Shown here: one piece after another, positions 8,075-15,381 of the stretch | Layout of the letters: each line of letters starts with the position of its first letter | Numbering within the stretch: position 1 is the first letter of the stretch | NCBI GenBank assembly: GCA_002358855.1 | Contig: DEPQ01000031.1 | Coordinates: forward strand, 1 to 15,381 | Origin: Bacteroidales bacterium UBA3388 | Lineage (GTDB): Bacteria; Bacteroidota; Bacteroidia; Bacteroidales; P3 | DNA: 15,381 nucleotides | Direction of reading: 5' to 3' | Made by a program: the position numbers and the translations under genes | The notes under the pieces: model-generated | The model's input: only the letters and a program-made list of their open reading frames with translations | What the model was told of the DNA's origin: nothing | Databases searched by the model: none

Positions 8075-9553
8075 ATGAAAAAGGTATTATTGTTTTTGAT
8101 TGCTTTGGTGTTGAGTTGTTTCTCTTTTGCTCAAACCGATTTAGAAAAGACTTTTGAAAGTTTTAAAGCAAATTCGGAAAGTAAATTTGCTTCTTTTGAA
8201 CAGGAACAACAAAAAAAGTTTGATGAGTTTAGAAGAAAAGTTAATCAAGACTTCGCTCGTATGCTTGGCGAGAAGTGGGAAGAGGAAGAACAAAAGGAAG
8301 CAATTCCTGTTCCTAAACTTCCAGAGCCTATAAAGCCGATTGAAAAGAAAAAAGATACTCCTAAGCCAGAAACAAAGCAAATAGAAATTAAGGAAATAAA
8401 ACAAGTACCAGAAAAACACGAAACTCCACAGCCGATTGTGCCCATTGTGAAACAGGAAAATGTAGAGATGGAACAGTTTTCTTTTGACTTTTATGGAACA
8501 AACTGCAAGGTGGATTGGCAAGATGATATGAAATTTTCGCTATCTTCTGTAAATGAGTCATCGGTTGCTGAGGCATGGAAATTACTCTCTACACAAAAAT
8601 ATGATGGCTTGATTGCGGATTGCTTGAATATAAGAGAAAGATTAGAATTGTGTGATTGGGCGTATATAGAACTATTAGATAAAATGGCAAAAGGTGTTTT
8701 GGGAGAAAATTCTCAAAATGAAATAGTTGTTTTAAAGATGTTTTTGCTTACTCAATCGGGCTATAAAATCAGAATTGCAAAGTGTAATTCTACTCTTGCT
8801 TTGCTTATGCCAGCCAAAGAGGAAATTTATGGTTATTCTTATTTGGAATTTGATAACCAAAGATTTTATGTACTTAATAAAAAGTTGAGAGGTAGTTTTG
8901 AAGTCTTTAAATTAGAATTTCCGGAAGAGAAATTACTCTCTATGCAAATGAATCAACTTCCTAAAATCTCGGAAAACAAATCAGAAAAAAAGACTTTTGC
9001 TTCTAAGCGTTATGAAAATGTAAAGGTTTCAGTTGCTCCAAATACTAATTTAATGGATTTTTACACTGAATATCCACATAGTGATTGGAATTATTACTCT
9101 CAGGCATCATTGTCTTCGTCTGTGAAAAGGGATTTGTATCCTCTGTTGAAATCAATAATAGAAGGAGAAACGCAAATTGAGGCTGCTAATATTTTAATAA
9201 ATTTTGTGCAAACTGCTTTTGAGTATAAAACAGATGATGAACAGTTTGGTTATGAGAGAACTTTGTTTGGTGATGAATTATTCCACTATCCTTATAGCGA
9301 TTGTGAAGACCGTTCTGTTTTATTCTCAATTTTGGTAAGAGAATTGCTTGGTTTGGACGTTGTTCTTTTGCATTATCCAGGTCATTTAGCAACTGCGGTT
9401 AATTTTACAGAGCAAGCCGAAGGTAGTTTTATGACAATAGATAATAAAATGTACTTTATTTGTGATCCAACTTACATTGGAGCGAACGTAGGAGAGGTTA
9501 TGCCTCAGTTTGGAAATGTTCCTGCCGAGATAATAAGGATTGCAAAGAGATAG
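8075..9553 (+). CDS. Exported transglutaminase-like cysteine protease/cross-linker
   Basis: This 492-residue protein has an N-terminal signal (1-20, ending SCFSFAQ). VLSC at residues 12-15 could alternatively be read as a loose lipobox, so soluble export and lipidation are both possible. Residues about 21-75 are a charged, Phe- and Glu/Lys-rich coiled coil. About 75-125 is a Pro/Lys linker of the kind that spans the periplasm or cell wall. The C-terminal part contains the transglutaminase-like triad: Cys410 in YSDCEDRS, His437 in YPGHLAT and Asp464 in CDPTY. The order and spacing fit the papain-like transglutaminase fold, whose bacterial members mostly cleave or exchange amide bonds rather than cross-link. 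It is the last gene of the exported-protein run, 13 bp after its neighbour and just before a strong stem-loop. I infer processing or attachment of an envelope protein; the substrate is unknown, though the co-encoded proteins are natural candidates. Confidence 0.85.
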   Translation: MKKVLLFLIALVLSCFSFAQTDLEKTFESFKANSESKFASFEQEQQKKFDEFRRKVNQDFARMLGEKWEEEEQKEAIPVPKLPEPIKPIEKKKDTPKPETKQIEIKEIKQVPEKHETPQPIVPIVKQENVEMEQFSFDFYGTNCKVDWQDDMKFSLSSVNESSVAEAWKLLSTQKYDGLIADCLNIRERLELCDWAYIELLDKMAKGVLGENSQNEIVVLKMFLLTQSGYKIRIAKCNSTLALLMPAKEEIYGYSYLEFDNQRFYVLNKKLRGSFEVFKLEFPEEKLLSMQMNQLPKISENKSEKKTFASKRYENVKVSVAPNTNLMDFYTEYPHSDWNYYSQASLSSSVKRDLYPLLKSIIEGETQIEAANILINFVQTAFEYKTDDEQFGYERTLFGDELFHYPYSDCEDRSVLFSILVRELLGLDVVLLHYPGHLATAVNFTEQAEGSFMTIDNKMYFICDPTYIGANVGEVMPQFGNVPAEIIRIAKR

Positions 9554-9572
9554 AATTTATTTTAATTTTTTT

Positions 9573-9652
9573 AAGCAAAGAATTAAGAAAATAATCCTTT
9601 GAAAAAATAAAATAAAACAAAGGAAAAATTCGTTAATTCTTTGCTTTTTTTT
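9573..9652 (+). terminator. Nested stem-loop with T-tract (intrinsic terminator)
   Basis: A perfect 14-bp inverted repeat, AAGCAAAGAATTAA at 9573-9586 and its complement at 9633-9646, is followed by eight T residues (9645-9652). Inside it a second 7-bp stem (TCCTTTG 9595-9601 with CAAAGGA 9618-9624) closes a 16-base A-rich loop. The T-tract lies only on the + side, so it should stop transcription coming from the transglutaminase-like gene just upstream. Confidence 0.75.
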
Positions 9653-9681
9653 AAGAGTTCTTTAAAAAAGATGTATCTTTG
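9650..9681 (+). promoter_or_regulatory. Bacteroidota-type promoter for the polysaccharide/secA genes
   Basis: TATCTTTG at 9674-9681 is a full match to the TAnnTTTG -7 element, with TTTA (one mismatch to TTTG) at 9650-9653, exactly 20 bp upstream. It lies directly after the terminator hairpin, whose T-tract it overlaps, and 34 bp before the ATG at 9716, implying a leader of about 25-30 bases. Confidence 0.65.
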
Positions 9682-9715
9682 CAAGTTGAAATTTTGTAAA
9701 CTAAAAAAATAAATA

Positions 9716-10699
9716 ATGGAAGAGTTAAGTTTTAAAGCGACTTTTAAGTTTTTGTGGTGTCATAAAAAGGTTTTGATTATAACTTTTTTTGCTTCGGCAA
9801 TAGTAGCGGCAGGAATCAGTTTGTTATTGCCTAATTACTATAAATCACAAGTTACTATGTTGCCAAGTGATACTAATTCAATTTCAAAAGGTGTACTTAG
9901 TCAAATGGATAATGTAGATCCGTTCAATTTTGGTATGGCTTCGGATTGCGAATACATTTTAGATATTATCACAAGCGGTAGAGTAATTGGTGCAACTTGT
10001 CAAAAATTCAATTTAGCTGAGCATTACGGAATTAAAGCCGAAGGAAAAGAATTAGATGAAAAGCTTGGACGAAAATTATATAATAATATAAAGGTAAAAC
10101 GTACTGAAAACTTGGGTGTAAGGCTTACTGTTTGGGATACGGATCCTGAGTATGCTTCAAATATCGCTAACTTTATTGTTAAGGAAGTAAGCGTTGTGAG
10201 AAACGAAATGAAGAGAGAAAAGGCCGATAGTATAGTTTCTGCGATTGAACGTTCAAGAAATGCTATTATTGCAGATATTGAATTGTTGTCGGATAGTTTA
10301 TCTAAAATTAGTCAAGAGAATAATTTGTATTTTCCAGACGGTGCGAGTGAGCGTTTTGCACAAGAGTTAGCAAAACAAGTTGCTGCTGGAAATCAAGCTG
10401 CGGTTGCACGTTTGGAATCTAAGATGAAGACTATTGAGGCAGCGGGTGCGAGAGTTGCAAATTTAAGAGATCAACTTATAAATAGGAGAGAGTCTTTGAG
10501 AATGTGGACTGATCATTTGGAAAAAGCGAAAGTGGATAGAGATGCAGAAATTCCAACTGAATTTATTATAGAATATGCAACTCCGTCTTTCTCAAAGGAT
10601 AAACCAAAACGTTCAATAATTGTAGCAATTACGGCTTTGGCTTGTACATTCTTGGCTTTGTGTGTATTGGTCGTTAGGGGTAGATCAAAAAGTGAATAA
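9716..10699 (+). CDS. Wzz-family polysaccharide chain-length regulator (polysaccharide co-polymerase)
   Basis: This 327-residue inner-membrane protein has the layout of Wzz/PCP proteins: a short cytoplasmic start, a first membrane span at about 18-39 (ending SLLLPNYYKS), a large periplasmic region with a long helical, coiled-coil-prone section (about 150-285), and a second span at about 300-320 preceded by the Pro/Lys-containing KDKPKRS. A short basic tail ends it. No Walker motif or tyrosine-rich kinase tail follows, so it is not a Wzc-type fusion. Wzz proteins oligomerise around the Wzy polymerase and set the length of O-antigen or capsule chains. The gene follows the best promoter in the window, and its last 8 bp overlap the GTG start of the ligase/polymerase-type gene, indicating translational coupling. 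Confidence 0.85.
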   Translation: MEELSFKATFKFLWCHKKVLIITFFASAIVAAGISLLLPNYYKSQVTMLPSDTNSISKGVLSQMDNVDPFNFGMASDCEYILDIITSGRVIGATCQKFNLAEHYGIKAEGKELDEKLGRKLYNNIKVKRTENLGVRLTVWDTDPEYASNIANFIVKEVSVVRNEMKREKADSIVSAIERSRNAIIADIELLSDSLSKISQENNLYFPDGASERFAQELAKQVAAGNQAAVARLESKMKTIEAAGARVANLRDQLINRRESLRMWTDHLEKAKVDRDAEIPTEFIIEYATPSFSKDKPKRSIIVAITALACTFLALCVLVVRGRSKSE

Positions 10700-12194
10700 A
10701 ATAAAACAACATATATTTAATTGGTGGAATGCTATGAGTAAAGGTAAACAAAATGCCTTGCTTATAGTTTTGTTGTGTTCTGTGTTTTTGAGCGGAATCT
10801 TTTATTTTTTACTTTATGAATATTATTTTTACCTACTTGTTCCTGTAATACTTTTAGTACTTATTTTTTTGGTTCTTAATATTAAGATAGCACCATTTTT
10901 AATTGCTTTTATTACGCCCTTATCTGTTACGTACACTATCAAAGAGTTAGCAATTAGTTTGCCTTCTGAACCTTTACTGATTTTAATTATGGTATTGTTT
11001 CTTTGGCAAGTCTTTTTTACTAATAAATACGATAAAAAGGTTCTCAAACACCCTGTTTCAATAGCAGTGTATATTAGTCTTGCTTGGACTTTTATAACAA
11101 GTTTTTTTAGTGTTGATTACTTGGTTTCATTCAAATACTTGCTTTCGCAAATTTGGTTTATAATTCCATGTTATTTTGTATTGATTCCATTATTTAAGAA
11201 ATTTAAAAATTTAAAGAATTTCTTTCTTTGCTATGTTATTCCTTTGAGTGTGATAGCGATTGTGTGTATTGGTTTGCTTTCAACGGAGAATTTTGCACTC
11301 TCGTATGCACATTATGTTATGCAACCTTTTTATAATGATCACACAGCATACGGAGCGGTGCTTGCTTTGTTTGTTCCGCTTTCGTTTGTCTATGTCATAG
11401 GTAATAAAAAACTCACTCCGACTAAATCGTGGAGGATTTTTGCTGTTGTAGTATTTGTTGTGTTGGTTTTAGGTTTGATTTTTTCGTATTCAAGGGCTGC
11501 TTGGGCAAGTGTTTTGGCTTCAATTGCAGTGTTTGTCGCAGTGAAAATGAGAATAAAACTAAAAACTATACTTATAGGTCTTGGTATTGTAGGTGTTTTT
11601 GTGCTGATATTTTGGTCGTCAATCTTGGGAATGTTGCAACAAAACAATCAAGATTCTTCGGGAAATATGGTTGAGCACATGACTTCGATTACAAATATCA
11701 GTACAGACGATTCAAACGTTGAGCGATTGAATAGATGGGCCTGTGCAATTGCGATGTTTGAGGAACGACCTATTGTTGGTTGGGGACCGGGTACTTATAA
11801 GTTTATCTATTCTGGTTATCAAAAATCTTATAACCTTACTCAAATTAGTACAAATGCAGGAATTTTGGGCAGTACTCATAGTGAATATTTAAAACCTCTT
11901 AGTGAACAAGGATTTTTTGGTACAATAGCGGTTCTTATCTTATATTTGACAACTGTTTGTATAGGATTGAGAGTCTATCACAAAGCAGAAGATAAAGCAG
12001 TTGCAGATTTGGCTTTGTTTTTAGTGCTTTCTTTAGTTACGTATTATGTTCACGGAGTGTTTAATAACTTTTTAGAAACAGAAAAATTAGCAGTACCATT
12101 TTGGGGCTTAACAGCAATGATTGTAGCCTTAGATATATATTATCCAAAGAAAAAAATAGAAAATAAATTGATTGATAATAAAAACGAAAATTAG
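10692..12194 (+). CDS. O-antigen ligase/polymerase family membrane protein (WaaL/Wzy-like)
   Basis: This 500-residue protein has about twelve hydrophobic spans. Family marks are FSYSRAAW (Arg268) at the start of the Wzy_C/O-antigen-ligase region, and a large loop containing VGWGPGTYKF and STHSEYLKPLSEQG (His396), the usual periplasmic loop. Such enzymes either join a finished polysaccharide to lipid A core or another acceptor, or polymerise repeat units; sequence alone rarely separates these, and the adjacent Wzz gene makes either plausible. The start is uncertain: GTG 10692 gives an 8-bp overlap with the upstream gene and is preferred; GTG 10662 would overlap by 38 bp; ATG 10734 is a shorter alternative that still keeps every span. 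The stop is 2 bp before secA. Confidence 0.85.
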   Translation: MNKIKQHIFNWWNAMSKGKQNALLIVLLCSVFLSGIFYFLLYEYYFYLLVPVILLVLIFLVLNIKIAPFLIAFITPLSVTYTIKELAISLPSEPLLILIMVLFLWQVFFTNKYDKKVLKHPVSIAVYISLAWTFITSFFSVDYLVSFKYLLSQIWFIIPCYFVLIPLFKKFKNLKNFFLCYVIPLSVIAIVCIGLLSTENFALSYAHYVMQPFYNDHTAYGAVLALFVPLSFVYVIGNKKLTPTKSWRIFAVVVFVVLVLGLIFSYSRAAWASVLASIAVFVAVKMRIKLKTILIGLGIVGVFVLIFWSSILGMLQQNNQDSSGNMVEHMTSITNISTDDSNVERLNRWACAIAMFEERPIVGWGPGTYKFIYSGYQKSYNLTQISTNAGILGSTHSEYLKPLSEQGFFGTIAVLILYLTTVCIGLRVYHKAEDKAVADLALFLVLSLVTYYVHGVFNNFLETEKLAVPFWGLTAMIVALDIYYPKKKIENKLIDNKNEN

Positions 12195-12196
12195 AT

Positions 12197-15100
12197 ATGG
12201 CAAATTTTTTGACAAAATTATTTGGAAGTAAATCGCAAAGAGACTTAAAGGAATTAAATCCTATTTTGTCTAAGTGTTTAGAAGCTTATGACCAAGTTAC
12301 TAAATTGTCTAATGATGAACTGAGAGCAAAAACAGTAGAATTTAAAAATTTAATTAAACAAACCGTTGCCTCAGAACAATCTCAATTAGATTCTTTGCAA
12401 CAAAGGATAGAAAATGAGTTTGAAATGAGTATAGATGAAAAACAAAAAATTTATACTCAAATAGAAGATTTAGAAAAGAAAATTTACGACAAAACACAAT
12501 CTGTTTTAGATAAGATATTACCACAAGCCTTTGCAGTAGTAAAAGAAACAGCAAAACGTTTTACAGAAAACGAAAAAGTAGAAGTTACAGCAACAGAATA
12601 TGATAAATATCTTTCTACAATAAAGGATAATGTTAATATTTCAGGTGATAAAGCCTATTTTGACAAAGTTTGGATTGCAGGGGGAACACCAATGGAATGG
12701 AATATGGTTCACTACGATGTGCAATTGATTGGAGGAACTGTGTTGCATCAAGGGAAAATTGCTGAAATGGCAACAGGGGAAGGAAAGACTTTGGTTGCTA
12801 CTTTGCCAATTTATCTTAATGCTTTGCCAGGAAAGGGAGTGCATGTTGTAACAGTGAATGACTATTTAGCAAAACGTGATAGCGAATGGATGGGAATGCT
12901 TTTTGAATTTCACGGTTTGAGAGTTGATTGTATTGATAAGCACGAACCAAATTCAGAAGCAAGAAGAAATGCCTATAATGCAGATATTACATACGGTACA
13001 AACAATGAATTTGGCTTTGACTACCTAAGAGATAATATGTGTAGCAATACAAATGAGATTGTTCAACGCAAACATAACTATGCAATAGTCGATGAGGTCG
13101 ATTCCGTGTTGATTGATGATGCAAGAACACCGCTCATTATCTCGGGACCAACTCCAAAAGGCGATAATCAAGAGTTTGAAAGATTTTGTCCTGTTATAGA
13201 AAAGCTTTATAACGCACAACGACAATTAGTGACACAAATTCTTTCTGATGCAAAAAAATGCTTAATGCCTGGTTACACACCAGAAAAAGAAAAAGAAGGA
13301 GGGATACTCTTACTTAGAGCTCATCACGGCTTGCCAAAAAATAAAGCATTGATTAAATTCCTTTCAGAACCTGGTATAAAAGCACTTTTATTGAAAACAG
13401 AGAACTATTATATGCAAGACCAAAGCAAACATATGCACATAATAGATGACGAACTCTACTTTGTGATAGAAGAACAACACAATTCCATAGAGCTAACCGA
13501 AAAGGGAATGGATTTTCTTGCAAAATTAGGTGAAGATCCTAAGTTCTTCTTATTGCCAGATGTTGGAAGTGAAATAGCAGAGTTAGAAAAAGAAAATCTT
13601 ACTCCACAAGAAAAAGCAGAAAGAAAAGACAAAATAATGCAAAACTATGCAGTGCAATCCGATAGAGTGCATACAATCAATCAATTGATGAAAGCATACG
13701 CATTATTTGAAAACAATGTAGAGTATGTTGTAATAAACAATCAGGTAAAGATTGTAGATGAGCAAACAGGACGTATAATGGAAGGAAGACGTTATTCAGA
13801 TGGTTTGCATCAAGCAATAGAAGCAAAAGAAAGAGTAAAAGTTGAAGCAGCAACACAAACATACGCAACAATAACTCTACAAAATTATTTTAGAATGTAC
13901 TCAAAATTAGCAGGTATGACAGGTACTGCTGAAACAGAAGCAGGAGAATTATGGGATATTTACAAATTAGACGTTGTTACAATACCAACAAACCGCCCTG
14001 TTATTAGACATGACAATGACGATTTAATATATAAAACAAAAAGAGAAAAGTTTGCAGCTGTAATTAACGAGGTTGAACGATTGATTGCAGAGAAAAGACC
14101 TGTGTTGATTGGTACAACAGACGTTGAAACTTCTGAATTGTTATCAAAAATGTTGAAGTTAAGAAAAATAGAACACCAAGTTCTTAACGCTAAACTTCAC
14201 AAAAAAGAAGCAGACATTGTTGCACAAGCGGGTAGAGCAGGGGCTGTAACAATTGCAACTAACATGGCAGGGCGTGGAACCGACATTAAACTTCAAGAAG
14301 GAGTAAAAGAAGCAGGTGGATTAGCAATTATAGGAACAGAACGCCACGAATCACGTCGTGTCGATAGACAATTAAGAGGTCGTTCAGGACGTCAAGGTGA
14401 CCCAGGAAGCAGTCAATTCTTTGTTTCTTTGGAAGACAAACTTATGCGTTTATTTGGTTCTGATAGAATGGTAAAAGTAATGGATAGACTTGGACTTGAA
14501 GAAGGCGAGGTAATACAACATTCTATGATGACAAAGAGTATAGAAAGAGCACAACGTAAAGTAGAAGAAAATAACTTTGGAATCCGTAAGAGATTGTTGG
14601 AATACGATGACGTAATGAACAATCAAAGAACAGTTATCTATACCAAACGCCGTAATGCCTTATATGGAGATAAACTTTCGATAGATATATCTAATATGAT
14701 CTATGATACATTAGAAGTAATGGTTGCAGATTTTAAAGATGACTATGAAGGATTTTCATTAGAGTTTATAAAAGTTTGCGGATATGAATGTCCAATAGAC
14801 GAAACTACTTTTATGAAAAATAGAGTTAAGGATAATGTTGAGGCATTGTATGAAAATGTTTACGCTTACTATAAAGAAAGATTAGCGAACTTAGGAAAAT
14901 TAGCATTTCCTTTTGTAAAAAATATCTATGAGGCCAAAAGCTATCGCTACGAAAACATTGCATTTCCAATAACTGATGGAAAAAGAATGATAACTGCTAT
15001 TGCACCAATAGAAAAATCTTATAACACAGAAGGAAAAGAAATTTCGCTTTCTGTTGAGAAGAGTATAACTTTACAAATCATAGACAACGCTTGGAAAGAG

Positions 15101-15381
15101 CACCTAAGAGAATTAGATGACTTAAAACAATCGGTTCAAAATGCCTCATACGAACAAAAAGATCCTTTGTTAATCTACAAATTTGAGTCGTTCTCTTTGT
15201 TTGAAAAAATGTTGGGCGGTATAAATAAAGACATTACATCTTTCTTATGTAGAGCAACATTACCTATTGCAGAACAACAACAAGTGAAAGAAACAGATTT
15301 GCCAAAAACTGATAATAAAGGAATAACTACATCAAGAAAAGAAGAAACAAGACCAAATAATCCGTCAGAACCACAAAAGAT
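12197..15381 (+). CDS. secA: SecA, preprotein translocase ATPase (3' truncated by window)
   Basis: SecA is the cytoplasmic motor that drives unfolded preproteins through SecYEG by ATP hydrolysis. The frame opens at ATG 12197 (MANFLTKLFGSK) and runs to the end of the window without a stop, giving 1061 complete codons. Visible motifs are the Walker A MATGEGKT (191-198), the DEAD-like DEVD (299-302), the preprotein-binding region, AGMTGTAETEAGE, the second helicase lobe with MAGRGTDIK (Gly692 to Lys698) and the RQLRGRSGRQGDPG block, then the wing and scaffold helices. It is longer than the E. coli protein because of extra segments: a charged insert near residues 60-100 and an insert of about 100 residues after ILSDAKKC, both usual in Bacteroidota. 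The C-terminal zinc-binding tail, if present, lies beyond the window. It begins 2 bp after the ligase-type gene, so it probably shares the promoter at 9650-9681. Confidence 0.97.
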   Translation, partial: MANFLTKLFGSKSQRDLKELNPILSKCLEAYDQVTKLSNDELRAKTVEFKNLIKQTVASEQSQLDSLQQRIENEFEMSIDEKQKIYTQIEDLEKKIYDKTQSVLDKILPQAFAVVKETAKRFTENEKVEVTATEYDKYLSTIKDNVNISGDKAYFDKVWIAGGTPMEWNMVHYDVQLIGGTVLHQGKIAEMATGEGKTLVATLPIYLNALPGKGVHVVTVNDYLAKRDSEWMGMLFEFHGLRVDCIDKHEPNSEARRNAYNADITYGTNNEFGFDYLRDNMCSNTNEIVQRKHNYAIVDEVDSVLIDDARTPLIISGPTPKGDNQEFERFCPVIEKLYNAQRQLVTQILSDAKKCLMPGYTPEKEKEGGILLLRAHHGLPKNKALIKFLSEPGIKALLLKTENYYMQDQSKHMHIIDDELYFVIEEQHNSIELTEKGMDFLAKLGEDPKFFLLPDVGSEIAELEKENLTPQEKAERKDKIMQNYAVQSDRVHTINQLMKAYALFENNVEYVVINNQVKIVDEQTGRIMEGRRYSDGLHQAIEAKERVKVEAATQTYATITLQNYFRMYSKLAGMTGTAETEAGELWDIYKLDVVTIPTNRPVIRHDNDDLIYKTKREKFAAVINEVERLIAEKRPVLIGTTDVETSELLSKMLKLRKIEHQVLNAKLHKKEADIVAQAGRAGAVTIATNMAGRGTDIKLQEGVKEAGGLAIIGTERHESRRVDRQLRGRSGRQGDPGSSQFFVSLEDKLMRLFGSDRMVKVMDRLGLEEGEVIQHSMMTKSIERAQRKVEENNFGIRKRLLEYDDVMNNQRTVIYTKRRNALYGDKLSIDISNMIYDTLEVMVADFKDDYEGFSLEFIKVCGYECPIDETTFMKNRVKDNVEALYENVYAYYKERLANLGKLAFPFVKNIYEAKSYRYENIAFPITDGKRMITAIAPIEKSYNTEGKEISLSVEKSITLQIIDNAWKEHLRELDDLKQSVQNASYEQKDPLLIYKFESFSLFEKMLGGINKDITSFLCRATLPIAEQQQVKETDLPKTDNKGITTSRKEETRPNNPSEPQK

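Noticed and set aside
8141..8521. Minus-strand open frame of 126 codons, very rich in Phe and Leu
   Set aside because: It is the complement of the Lys/Glu-rich coiled coil and linker of the transglutaminase-like gene; the composition is an artefact of AAA/GAA codons read backwards.
11429..11674. + strand open frame of 81 codons within the ligase-type gene
   Set aside because: It is a Cys/Phe-rich shadow frame inside a well-supported membrane protein gene.

Overview
The window is AT-rich, tightly packed DNA with every gene on the + strand. It most likely comes from the Bacteroidota, probably a Bacteroidales-like organism. Four lines of evidence support this: signal peptides that end in ...FSQ or ...FAQ; a promoter of the TTTG / TAnnTTTG type with a TATCTTTG element at 9674-9681; a long SecA of the Bacteroidota type; and secreted PEGA, WD40, LPP20-like and transglutaminase-like proteins typical of that phylum. 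I cannot name a species.

Region A (1-4714) holds three genes in a row. The first (1-398) is the 3' end of a WD40 protein built from nearly identical 126-bp units. The second (404-2269) and third (2327-4714) are paralogues. They share a signal peptide, an unnamed N-terminal domain and four PEGA repeats, but end differently: the first in a predicted outer-membrane beta-barrel, the second in a fifth PEGA repeat followed by a complete seven-bladed WD40 propeller. This looks like duplication plus C-terminal domain exchange, giving a membrane-anchored scaffold and a propeller-bearing partner in the cell envelope.

Region B (4788-9553) holds four genes 7-13 bp apart, all exported: a small LPP20-like lipoprotein, two larger proteins with a similar motif after the signal peptide (one also with two NTF2-like domains), and a protein with coiled-coil and Pro/Lys-rich segments ending in a transglutaminase-like domain with an intact Cys-His-Asp triad. 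A nested stem-loop followed by eight T residues (9573-9652) closes this unit. The short spacing from gene 2 to gene 7 is compatible with one envelope operon, although the 57- and 73-bp gaps could hold extra promoters.

Region C (9650-15381) starts at the best promoter in the window and encodes a Wzz-type chain-length regulator, an O-antigen ligase/polymerase-type membrane protein that overlaps it, and SecA, which begins 2 bp after the ligase stop and runs off the window. Polysaccharide assembly and the Sec motor therefore appear to be co-transcribed.

No RNA genes, insertion sequences, CRISPR arrays or attachment sites were seen. No gene-free stretch exceeds about 165 bp.
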